A DNA stretch of 64,000 bases from assembly GCA_963751335.1 (NCBI GenBank), contig CAVVUB010000008.1, positions 62,001-126,000 on the forward strand, given 5' to 3'. Made by a program: the position numbers and the translations under genes. The notes beneath the pieces were generated by a model. It saw nothing but the letters and a program-made list of their open reading frames with translations, ran no database searches and was not told the origin of the DNA. Source of the stretch: Bog-473 sp963751335 (GTDB taxonomy: Bacteria; Actinomycetota; Acidimicrobiia; Acidimicrobiales; RAAP-2). Positions 25,660 to 33,107 of this stretch are shown here, one piece after another (the stretch's first letter is position 1; each line of letters begins with the position of its first letter).

Positions 25660-26673
25660 ATGGAGCGCAGAGTCCTCGGTGGCACGGGCATTTGGGTGAG
25701 CGGGTTTGCGCTCGGGACGATGATGTTGGGAGCCATGGGCAATCCCGACCATGACGAGTCGATCCGTATCATCCATACGGCCCTCGACGCTGGTATCAAC
25801 TTCGTAGACACCGCCGATGTCTACTCTCGCGGAGAGTCAGAAGAAATTGTTGGAAAGGCCCTGCTCGGACGGCGCGATGACGTCGTGCTCGCCACCAAGT
25901 TCGGACTTCCGGTTGGGGAGGACCCAAGTCGGCGGGGCGCGTCACCGCGCTGGATCACCCGTGCACTCGAAGCGAGCCTGCGTCGCCTTGGCACGGACTA
26001 CATCGACCTTTACCAACTTCATCGGCCCGACTACAGCACGGACCTCGACGAAACGCTCGGTGCCCTGTCTGATCTGATCCGGGCCGGAAAGGTACGTGCC
26101 ATCGGCTCGTCCACCTTCCCGGCCGACCTCATGGTCGAGGCGCAATGGGTAGCCGAAAGGCGCGGTCATCATCGATTCCGAACCGAGCAGCCCCGCTACT
26201 CGATCCTCACCCGGACCATTGAGGGCACCGTGCTTCCGGCCGCACAGCGTCACGGGATGGGCGTGCTGTCTTATGGTCCGCTGAGTAGCGGATGGCTGTC
26301 GGGACGGGCCGATCCCACTCGTGGCCACCGGACCGGCATCGCACCCCAGGCATTCGACCTGAACATCTCGGCCAATCGAGCCAAATTGGAGGCGGTCGAG
26401 GCGTTGAACAAGCTGACTGCCGAGGCCGGACTTCCCCTGACCCACATGGCTACGGCGTTTGTCAGAGCCCACCCAGGGGTCACCTCGGTCATTATCGGAC
26501 CGCGGACACCCGAACAACTGGACGACCTCCTCGCCGGGGCCGACGTCGTTCTCAATGATGAATTGCTTGACCGCATTGACGAGATCGTCCCCCCGGGATC
26601 GGAACTCAATCCCGACGACAACTACCTCGCATCCTCGCCCGCACTCGCGGACACTCGGCTTAGGCGTCGCTAG
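25660..26673 (+). CDS. Aldo/keto reductase
   Basis: 337 residues from the ATG with AAGGAGAGG upstream. The TIM-barrel tetrad is visible: Asp/Tyr in NFVDTADVYSRGESEEIVG, Lys in VVLATKFG and His in DLYQLHRPD. SVIIGPRTPEQLDDLLAGAD is the NADPH phosphate-binding end of the barrel. Cytoplasmic NADPH-dependent reductase of carbonyls; the specific substrate is unknown. Confidence 0.9.
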   Translation: MERRVLGGTGIWVSGFALGTMMLGAMGNPDHDESIRIIHTALDAGINFVDTADVYSRGESEEIVGKALLGRRDDVVLATKFGLPVGEDPSRRGASPRWITRALEASLRRLGTDYIDLYQLHRPDYSTDLDETLGALSDLIRAGKVRAIGSSTFPADLMVEAQWVAERRGHHRFRTEQPRYSILTRTIEGTVLPAAQRHGMGVLSYGPLSSGWLSGRADPTRGHRTGIAPQAFDLNISANRAKLEAVEALNKLTAEAGLPLTHMATAFVRAHPGVTSVIIGPRTPEQLDDLLAGADVVLNDELLDRIDEIVPPGSELNPDDNYLASSPALADTRLRRR

Positions 26674-26761
26674 CCGAAGCCTTCTCCGCCTCGCGCACAG
26701 TGGATCAAACCAACGGGCGGGGCCACATACCGGCGACTGAATGGGACACCACTGAGCAACC

Positions 26762-27250
26762 TCAGCACGGTTGGAGGCGACCGAAGACCGTCGGCGGGAT
26801 GGTCACACTTTCGAGCACCATCTCGACGCCTCGCACCTCAGCAAGACGGCCCATGCTGACCGAGGACGGAATCGGTGTCCCCGTGGAGTCAGTCGAAAAC
26901 GAGGCGATGATGTAGCCGCGGATGTGGTCGTTCGACCAATCGACGTAGACCCCGCTGTCTGGAGGCAAGCCGCCGATCGCGACACTCAGCACGCTGGGCA
27001 CAAGTCGCCCTGCCGACCCGTCGTAGAGGACGTGCCCAGACAGCGGCGCCGAGGCGCAGAAGTTCTCGACGCCTCGGTAACCGGCCTGCGGGAGGTGCGT
27101 CGCAACTGCTGCGGCGGTCGTACGAGTAGAGGCAGTGGGAGGAGTCGACCCATGACCCGAGACCTGTGGTCGGTAGCTATGACCACAGGCCGCCACACTC
27201 AGTCCGATGGCGCCAACAGCAGCGGCAGCAAAGGTTCGAATCCCCAACAC
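26762..27250 (-). CDS. Putative lipoprotein
   Basis: 162 residues from a GTG start. The N-terminus is IRTFAAAAVGAIGLSVAACG, a signal peptide with a lipobox ending in Cys, so it should be anchored to the outer face of the membrane. The mature part begins with a Thr/Ala linker and then contains GYRGVENFCASAPLSGHVLY and SGVYVDWSNDHIRGYIIASF, with no recognised domain. It is divergent from the small membrane protein that starts at 27355. Function is unknown. Confidence 0.7.
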   Translation of the reverse strand: MLGIRTFAAAAVGAIGLSVAACGHSYRPQVSGHGSTPPTASTRTTAAAVATHLPQAGYRGVENFCASAPLSGHVLYDGSAGRLVPSVLSVAIGGLPPDSGVYVDWSNDHIRGYIIASFSTDSTGTPIPSSVSMGRLAEVRGVEMVLESVTIPPTVFGRLQPC

Positions 27251-27354
27251 AGCCCCAGGTTTACACCCGACACCCCTTCCGGATCGGGCGCACCCTTGTC
27301 CCCTCGTTCTGGAGCACCATCTGAAATAGCGTGCATCTCGGTACAATCTGAAGC

Positions 27355-27699
27355 ATGGGTAGCGGAGACGTGGGAGTAGAGGCCGACGCCCTCGCAAAGC
27401 GCAACGCCATTCTTGCGCTAGCACCCATCGTCTCCATCATCCTGCTCCTACCCCTTCTGCACTGGGCGGCCCGACTCGATACGGTGATCCTTTATCCGGG
27501 GACTCCAACGCCACAGGTGCACACACACGCGGGTCTGTTTATACGAGTTGCCGCGATCGCCAGTATCCCGAGTGTCGTTACCGCCGCTTTCGCCAGACGA
27601 GGGGTCCGCATTTGGGGAGTTGTCATGACCATTGTGTGTATTGGGGCCGGCGTGATGTGCGAAGAGGCTGTCGTGGGGTTATCGCGCTTCACGTTTTGA
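27355..27699 (+). CDS. Small three-helix membrane protein
   Basis: 114 residues with three hydrophobic stretches (ILALAPIVSIILLLPLLHW, FIRVAAIASIPSVVTAAFA, WGVVMTIVCIGAGVMC). No recognised family. The ATG is at the end of a short leader. It is divergently oriented to the lipoprotein gene, sharing a region of about 100 bases. Confidence 0.6.
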   Translation: MGSGDVGVEADALAKRNAILALAPIVSIILLLPLLHWAARLDTVILYPGTPTPQVHTHAGLFIRVAAIASIPSVVTAAFARRGVRIWGVVMTIVCIGAGVMCEEAVVGLSRFTF

Positions 27700-27804
27700 C
27701 GGATGTGACGTCAAAGGCGTTCTGAGAACTCTCGATCTTCGAGGCGTAAGCAAACCGGCCGAACGAGCGCAGTCCCCAGCCGGCGAACTAAGCGCGATCT
27801 CGGG

Positions 27805-28575
27805 TTACGAAAATTCGACTCCGGTGAGCTCCCCGCACACTTCGAGCAAGCCTTCTTGCACCTCGAGGCTGCTCGCCGCCGGGTGCGTCTCGCGCGGACG
27901 CTGGTGAAAGAAGTAATTTCCAGTCACCAGGGCCTTAGGGTCGTCGCTCGTCGCAAGCCAAACCTGGGTGACCGGGGCTAAAGACAGATCGTCAGGAGCG
28001 CCGGGGCCGCCCATCTTCGTCGGCACCCAGCCCGGCTCCAGGGCGTTGGAGAGCACGTCCGGCCAGTGACGCGCCACGGCGAATGCCAAGACGACGTCGA
28101 ACAACTTGGAGTCCGCATACGCCTGTGACCCATTCCAAGAGCGACGCTCCCACTGGAGGTCCGAAAGATCTGGATCGCCGCCGCGGTGCATGCCAGAACT
28201 TAGGTAGACGAGCCGATCCGGCCGGGTCATCAGGGCGGTTAGGAGGTACGGCGCCAGCACGTTGACGGCGAAGACGTGTGACAGGCCGTCAACCGTCACG
28301 ATCCGCCCTGGCTCTCGGTATCCGATGCCGGCGTTGTGGATGACAGCCTGGTGCTTGCCGAGGACGTTGGCCTGCTCGACGACCCGCCGCATGCCCGAAA
28401 TGCTCGACAGATCGCCGACGACCACGTCCATCGCGGCTGGCAGCTGGGCTCGGGCGTCGTCGGCCCGTGCGTCGTTGCGGGCATGCAGCGTGACTTCGTG
28501 ACCGTCTTCGACGAGCAGGCGGGCCGCCATGAGGCCGACGCCATCTGACGAGCCAGTGACCAGTATTCGGGCCAT
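27805..28575 (-). CDS. Short-chain dehydrogenase/reductase
   Basis: 256 residues. ILVTGSSDGVGLMAARLL is the dinucleotide-binding TGxxxGxG motif, VIHNAGIGYREPGRI the NAG motif, and the catalytic set is Ser in LVYLSSGMHRGG with YADSK (Tyr/Lys). The adenine-binding region ends in LHARN, suggesting NADP. This resembles the retinol-dehydrogenase-like extended group. Substrate is unknown. Confidence 0.87.
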   Translation of the reverse strand: MARILVTGSSDGVGLMAARLLVEDGHEVTLHARNDARADDARAQLPAAMDVVVGDLSSISGMRRVVEQANVLGKHQAVIHNAGIGYREPGRIVTVDGLSHVFAVNVLAPYLLTALMTRPDRLVYLSSGMHRGGDPDLSDLQWERRSWNGSQAYADSKLFDVVLAFAVARHWPDVLSNALEPGWVPTKMGGPGAPDDLSLAPVTQVWLATSDDPKALVTGNYFFHQRPRETHPAASSLEVQEGLLEVCGELTGVEFS

Positions 28576-28842
28576 TCGGACTCCTTTCCAAAGGAGCGCT
28601 TCTGCCGTTCTCGACGGTCAGTCCATCGCTCTACCGAAATCAGTCATCAATCATGTTCTCAGACTGATGGACGTTCCATCCCCGTCCCGATCGCGTACGG
28701 GAATAGGGACACCACCTTTCAACGTGGCTGAAATAGCCCAGGGGGGTGTAGCCAATGTCACGGTGAAAGCGGGCAGGCTCGATGAGCCCAATTAGACAGT
28801 CAACTGTGACTTCAGGTGAGTCCTAAGCTTTGGTCAGTGGGC

Positions 28843-29154
28843 ATGAGCGGGTTCTTTCGAGCGCTGGTTCGACCTGAGGTTCAGCGAACCTGCAAGCAGT
28901 GCGGCTATAGCTGGACGATGCCCCGCTACCTAACAAAGCATCATCTTGAATCGGGAGCCGCGTCGTCCGGAGGACTATTCGTTGGTGGCGCCGATTGGAA
29001 GATGATCGCCGCTCCGAGCGAACAGTCGCTGGAAATGAAGGCTGAGTTGGCGAGGTGTGCGAGATGCAGCTCGTCCCATTACACCCAGAAACGAATGTGG
29101 TCCGTAACTCGCGGAGGATCCGACGGTGACGATTTCCTGATGTCGTGTCGCTGA
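28843..29154 (+). CDS. Double-CxxC zinc-ribbon protein (unknown family, copy 2)
   Basis: 103 residues. QRTCKQCGYSWTMPRYL near the N-terminus and LARCARCSSSHYTQKRMW near the C-terminus give two CxxC pairs, expected to form one zinc ribbon, with about 50 residues between. The start MSGFFRALV aligns with MAGFINMALV of the minus-strand relative at 29852-30130, and QRTCxxCGYxW is shared. The gene is convergent with the unknown-family gene ending at 29261. Function is unknown; DNA, RNA or protein binding is possible. Confidence 0.6.
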   Translation: MSGFFRALVRPEVQRTCKQCGYSWTMPRYLTKHHLESGAASSGGLFVGGADWKMIAAPSEQSLEMKAELARCARCSSSHYTQKRMWSVTRGGSDGDDFLMSCR

Positions 29155-29176
29155 CGGTGAGCCTCTCTACGTGATA

Positions 29177-29223
29177 AACCCGGCGACCCTAAAGGGGACA
29201 CAGTTGTTGACGGCTGCCGGGTT
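29177..29223. terminator. Inverted repeat between convergent genes
   Basis: Perfect 8-base arms (AACCCGGC and GCCGGGTT) separated by 31 bases, located between the ends of two convergent genes. It could terminate transcription from both sides; no T-run is present, so this assignment is tentative. Confidence 0.4.
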
Positions 29224-29260
29224 CAGCGCCAAATGCCGGGGGATCCGACGCCTTATGGGT

Positions 29261-29725
29261 TCAGTACTCGCCCTTGATCACGAAGTACGAGCCTCGGATC
29301 GTCCCTGCAAGCTTTGATTTCTGGCGTGCGAACTTGAACGAGCCCAACTCGGCGGGGACGTCCATCCCTTCGGAGAGCTTGAAGCCCACGGCCCGCTTCG
29401 GATTCGGCCCGTCGAGCGTGTACAGGACGTTGATCGACAGCCCGCTCTCGTAGAACACGTAGGTCCAGCGGATGTTCTCGACCTGGAACGCCGTTGCCTC
29501 GAGCGCCGGTGACGCAATGACGATGTCACGTTCCTCCTTGAGGATACGCTGCACCAAGTCGATGTCCCTCTTGGCCTTGGCGGCAGGCTCGACCGTGAAG
29601 ACGTGGTCGTACTTGTTCTTGAAGTAGCGAGCCTCGTTCGCCCGCAGGCCGGCCAACGCGGCCACCATTGGGGAAGACTCCAGGCCGACGGTCGATACGT
29701 TGACGAAATCAACGGCATAACTCAC
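29261..29725 (-). CDS. Unknown-family protein (copy 2 of a duplicated pair)
   Basis: 154 residues from the GTG at 29725. A close relative of the protein encoded at 30272-30733, sharing VDFVNVST, ALAGLRAxEARYFKNKYD, ILKEERDI, VENIRW, VFYExGLSINV, VGFKLSEG, PAELGSFKFAR and SKLAGTIRGSYFV plus the KGEY C-terminus. I recognise no family. There is no signal peptide or membrane segment; it looks like a compact mixed alpha/beta cytoplasmic protein. A TATACT box lies eight bases before the start codon, so its mRNA is probably leaderless. Confidence 0.7.
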   Translation of the reverse strand: MSYAVDFVNVSTVGLESSPMVAALAGLRANEARYFKNKYDHVFTVEPAAKAKRDIDLVQRILKEERDIVIASPALEATAFQVENIRWTYVFYESGLSINVLYTLDGPNPKRAVGFKLSEGMDVPAELGSFKFARQKSKLAGTIRGSYFVIKGEY

Positions 29726-29733
29726 AGGTGCTG

Positions 29734-29768
29734 AGTATAGGTGGCAACACATATCAACCGTTGGTTGA
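29734..29768 (-). promoter_or_regulatory. Promoter of the copy 2 gene with an upstream dyad
   Basis: On the minus strand TATACT (29734-29739) ends eight bases before the GTG. A dyad TCAACC-GTT-GGTTGA at 29754-29768 lies where the -35 region should be and could be an operator. The spacing puts the transcript start at or next to the GTG. Confidence 0.5.
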
Positions 29769-29851
29769 GATTGACAACACTTCGAGGCGACCCCGAACGG
29801 CCGAAGTGTCCCGTCCCGGCCACTGTTCTGGGATGCGGATGGAACGTGCGG

Positions 29852-30130
29852 TTAGACCGGGCGGTCGGCTGGACGGCGCTTCGTGACTGGCCGTTCGGAG
29901 AACCGAACGCCTCCGCATTTGGCGCACTCCTTGAGCGGGTCCATCACTGGCTCTGAAGTCGCCACTAAGGCTTCGCGAGGGTTTTCTACCCCGCGTCGTC
30001 GAAGTACCGGCTGACGCATCCTCTTTTGTTTCTGCGCACGGGTCACAGTCCAGTGGTAGCCGCAGTCCCTGCAAGTCCGTTGATAGAGCCGATGAAGAGC
30101 GACGAGTGCCATATTTATGAATCCTGCCAT
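29852..30130 (-). CDS. Double-CxxC zinc-ribbon protein (unknown family, copy 1)
   Basis: 92 residues from the ATG at 30130; a TTG at 30235 would add 35 residues that have no counterpart in the relative at 28843. Contains QRTCRDCGYHWTVTRAQKQK and ECAKCGGVRFSERPV, two CxxC pairs that probably form one zinc ribbon, with a basic linker (RMRQPVLRRRG). It lies between the two copies of the unknown-family gene and reads in the same direction. Function is unknown. Confidence 0.6.
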   Translation of the reverse strand: MAGFINMALVALHRLYQRTCRDCGYHWTVTRAQKQKRMRQPVLRRRGVENPREALVATSEPVMDPLKECAKCGGVRFSERPVTKRRPADRPV

Positions 30131-30271
30131 GAGAGGAGTGGAGAGCAGGACTCCTTTGGCTGGCACGACGATTCCCGTGGTGCCGGATTGTGGTCCCCCT
30201 GATCGGCGTTGTGGGGCGCCCAGGAGCGTAGCCAATCATTGCGGAAGCGTCGCGTCTGAGGTTCGATGGGC

Positions 30272-30733
30272 TCAGTATTCGCCCTTGACGACGAAGTATG
30301 AGCCTCGGATCGTCCCGGCTAGCTTCGACCTCTGGCGCGCGAATTTGAATGAGCCAAGCTCGGCGGGGATCCCCAGTCCTTCTGAGAGCTTGAAACCGAC
30401 TGCTTGCTTCTTTGGCTCGTCGAGTGCGTACGCGACGTTTATAGAGAGCCCGTTCTCGTAGAACACATAGGGCCACCGGATGTTCTCAACTTCGAGATCC
30501 ACTGCCTCAAGCGGGGGCGAAGCGATAGCGATGTCGCGCTCCTCTTTGAGGATGTGATGCACCCAGTCGATGGTCGTCTTCGCCCCGGTGGCCGGTTCGA
30601 CCGCGAATACGAGGTCGTACTTGTTCTTGAAGTAGCGAGCCTCGTGCGCCCTCAGCCCAGCGAGCGCAGCCGCCACTGGCGACGACTCCAGGCCAATGGT
30701 GGAAACGTTGACGAAGTCCACCACGTAGCTCAC
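30272..30733 (-). CDS. Unknown-family protein (copy 1 of a duplicated pair)
   Basis: 153 residues from the GTG at 30733. It shares about three quarters of its sequence with the protein at 29261-29725, strongest in the last 35 residues. The conserved charged patches (EARYFKNKYD, ILKEERDI) and the basic C-terminal block (KFARQRSKLAGTIRGSYF) would suit interaction with nucleic acid or a partner. A TACAAT box lies eight bases before the GTG. It is first of a three-gene minus-strand run with the zinc-ribbon gene and copy 2. Confidence 0.7.
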   Translation of the reverse strand: MSYVVDFVNVSTIGLESSPVAAALAGLRAHEARYFKNKYDLVFAVEPATGAKTTIDWVHHILKEERDIAIASPPLEAVDLEVENIRWPYVFYENGLSINVAYALDEPKKQAVGFKLSEGLGIPAELGSFKFARQRSKLAGTIRGSYFVVKGEY

Positions 30734-30741
30734 AGCGCACA

Positions 30742-30747
30742 ATTGTA
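30742..30747 (-). promoter_or_regulatory. Minus-10 box of the copy 1 gene, leaderless spacing
   Basis: TACAAT on the minus strand ends eight bases before the GTG at 30733, the same distance as in the copy 2 gene. No ribosome binding site fits in this space, so translation from a 5'-terminal GTG is likely. Confidence 0.5.
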
Positions 30748-30781
30748 CGTCGGCCGCGGTGCCCTTGACTGCGCCTGGCAC

Positions 30782-31155
30782 AGCTAGCGCTCTCGCGACA
30801 CGGAACCAGTCGCCCCTGTCAGATGGCTAGTTGGCTGGGGACTACACACATGTCCCCAGCGCTGTACGTGTCAACGATCCCGTGGCGGGTCGATGCCAAA
30901 ACAAGCGGCAGTCATCCCTGAAGGAGCGGCCAGAGGCCGGCGAGGCGAACCCTTGACGGGAGTCGGGGGACCGGACCGGCATGGGCGTGCCCGAGGAGCT
31001 GCACTTCGGCCCGCATGGGCCCACCGGCCTGACCGGGTTCCTCGACGGAGCCGGTTCCCGAGCGGCCCGTCGCTGAACGGCCTGGTCTGACGGGCGCGCC
31101 CGATCAATCCGGGAGGCGCGGACGAAGCGATCGTCCACGGCGCTACGTTGAGAAC
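30782..31155. other. Intergenic region without a recognisable gene
   Basis: About 370 bases in which all long frames are Arg/Gly/Pro-rich with no start or motif. The end carries the promoter and short leader of the GTG-initiated gene at 31156. Confidence 0.4.
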
Positions 31156-31551
31156 GTGAGCATCCTCGACGATCTCGTGGACCAGCTGGGCGGGGTGGAT
31201 CGCTGGTCGCGCCAGATGGTCCGCGAGCTGAGCTACCTGCCCGACACACTCGCCCAGTTCCGCGAGGGTGTCGGCAACTTCCAGCGGGTGACCAAACGCC
31301 TGGCCGATGCGACTGACACGTTCGAGCTGGTGAACCAGATCCCGAATGGTGCCCTGCGGGCGGTGCGGGATCAGCTGGCCGGCGCGCCGGGTGGTTCCGT
31401 CGTCTCGGGGGCGCTCGGGGATCTCTCCGAGGTCCTGGCGACGGCCGTGCGCCTCAATCCGTTGTGGCCCCGCGATTCGGCGTCCCGGCCATCCGAGCCC
31501 ACCGGGTCACCTGAACCCACCGGGTCACCAACGCCCGAGGACGACGCGTAG
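31156..31551 (+). CDS. Hypothetical helical protein with Pro/Ser-rich tail
   Basis: 131 residues starting with GTG. The first 70 residues are amphipathic helices (DDLVDQLGGVDRWSRQMVRE, FREGVGNFQRVTKRLADAT), the last 25 are repeats of PxEPTGSP. No family is recognised; the helical part recalls phasin-like or granule-associated proteins, but this is only a resemblance. It stands alone and convergent to a dead acyl-CoA synthetase remnant. Confidence 0.6.
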   Translation: MSILDDLVDQLGGVDRWSRQMVRELSYLPDTLAQFREGVGNFQRVTKRLADATDTFELVNQIPNGALRAVRDQLAGAPGGSVVSGALGDLSEVLATAVRLNPLWPRDSASRPSEPTGSPEPTGSPTPEDDA

Positions 31552-31591
31552 CCGAGCCGGGTCCGTCCCGCCGGGTGGGCGCGCCCTGCTG

Positions 31592-31950
31592 TCAATCCGG
31601 TGGCGCGCCGGGGAGCCCCCGGTCGAAGAGCAGGTGTTGGAGGGCCCGCTTGTCCACCTTCCCCGACGCCAGAATGGGCACCACCGTGGCCTGCTCGATG
31701 GCGAGCCAACGGGTCGGTACCCTGAGAGCGCTCAGGGGTGCTCGCACTGTGGCGCGGATGGTGGCGAGCGGCTCGCCGATGAAGACGGGGGCGGCGATCT
31801 CTGGCCGCCCGCCGGCACCAAGAAGGCCGGTCACGTAGGCCCGGCGCACCCTCCTCTACCGACCGGAGGGCCGCTTCGGCCTCCGACGGGTGCACCGTCG
31901 CTCCCTTGACCTTCACCATTCGTCGAGCCGACCGGCGTACCTGTTCCACG
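31592..31950 (-). pseudogene. C-terminal remnant of an acyl-CoA synthetase (AMP-ligase)
   Basis: In one frame SARRMVKVKGATVHPSEAEA gives the hinge and A8 motif of acyl-CoA synthetases; one extra base near 31850 changes the frame, which continues VRRAYVTGLLG, then VPTRWLAIEQATVVPILASG and KVDKRALQHLL, containing the catalytic Lys region (A10). The large N-terminal AMP-binding domain is absent. It lies downstream of the minus-strand SDR and may once have been part of that catabolic cluster. Confidence 0.65.
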
Positions 31951-32209
31951 ACGCTCTTCACGGCACCGACCAGAGTTTCGAGTAAGGGGAGTACAACGTC
32001 TTGAAGGGCGCGCGTTCATCAAGGCGCCCGCCGAGCACGGCGAAGCGGGCCTTCGAGCTGCGCGACGCCCACCCCGACGTGCCCGAGCCTGAGGCTTGCC
32101 GCTCACGACAAGCACCAGGACAAGCAGGAATCGGCCTGACCATTGTGGGTCCAGGAGCGAAACTCCGCCATTCACTGCCGAAGTTCGTCACGAATCCGCC
32201 CGGGTCTCG

Positions 32210-33034
32210 TCAGCCTTGCGGTGTGGAGCCGTCGATCTCGTGGAACCGTGACGACACCAGCTCACGCATCTCACCGCTGGTGATGATCCAGAACTGGCCT
32301 CCCCGCACACCGTCGAGCACATCCCCCGCAACTTCGTTGACGGTACGGGCACCCGGGCCATCGAATCCCGACCGCACGGCTTCGCGCATCAGGTCGCCGT
32401 CGGGCACGCGCAGTTCGCTGCCGAGCGCCGCCGGCCGGTTGCGCTCGCTCTCGAGGATCCGGGTAGGTGTGCTGCCCGGGCACAACACGCTGACGCCCAC
32501 GGGCGAGCCGGCCATGGCCAGCTCCATGCGCAGCGTCTCGCTAAGGGCGACGACACCCACCTTGCTGACGTTGTACGGGGCGAGCGCGGGTAGGCCGCTC
32601 GCCAAACCGGCCAGCGACGACGTGTTCACGATGTGGGCAGGTTGCCCCTTGGCCGTCATCCTCGGCAGGAAGGCCTGCACCCCGTGAATCACGCCCCAGA
32701 GGTTCACCCCCAGCACCCAACGCCAATCGTCGAGCGATTGGGCAACGACCGGGTTGAACGTCGAGACCCCGGCGTTGTTGCACAGGACGTGGACGGCACC
32801 GAATCGGTTGAAGGCGGTCTCAGCCAGGTGCTCCAGGTCGGCGGCGACACTCACGTCGGTGACGACGGTGAGGACCTCCTCCTCCATGGTGGCTGCCACG
32901 GCATCGAGGGCAACGGCGTCGACATCGGCCAACACGACGGAGCATCCGGCGGCGGCGAAGGCCCGTGCGAGTGCGGCACCGATGCCGCTCGCCGCGCCGG
33001 TGACTACGGCGACCGAACCGTTCGAGAGCTCCAT
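32210..33034 (-). CDS. Short-chain dehydrogenase/reductase
   Basis: 274 residues from the ATG with GGAGG upstream. VAVVTGAASGIGAALARAF (cofactor), LCNNAGVS, Ser in HIVNTSSLAGLAS and YNVSK (Tyr/Lys) are all intact; VVLADVDA at the end of strand two favours NAD. It is divergent from the acyl-CoA dehydrogenase operon and shares the palindromic operator between them, so it probably oxidises a hydroxyl group in the same pathway. Confidence 0.9.
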   Translation of the reverse strand: MELSNGSVAVVTGAASGIGAALARAFAAAGCSVVLADVDAVALDAVAATMEEEVLTVVTDVSVAADLEHLAETAFNRFGAVHVLCNNAGVSTFNPVVAQSLDDWRWVLGVNLWGVIHGVQAFLPRMTAKGQPAHIVNTSSLAGLASGLPALAPYNVSKVGVVALSETLRMELAMAGSPVGVSVLCPGSTPTRILESERNRPAALGSELRVPDGDLMREAVRSGFDGPGARTVNEVAGDVLDGVRGGQFWIITSGEMRELVSSRFHEIDGSTPQG

Positions 33035-33072
33035 GGGGCCTCCACTCGTCACCTGTACTACTGTCACGGTGA

Positions 33073-33087
33073 GATTACACTGTAATC
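33073..33087. promoter_or_regulatory. 15-bp palindrome in the divergent promoter region (likely TetR operator)
   Basis: GATTAC-ACT-GTAATC is a perfect six-base inverted repeat with a three-base centre, 39 bases upstream of the SDR start and 21 bases upstream of the ACAD start. It is well placed to control both directions. The TetR gene inside the plus-strand operon is the obvious candidate repressor. Confidence 0.65.
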
Positions 33088-33107
33088 AGCGGAAGACCGG
33101 AGCAGCC

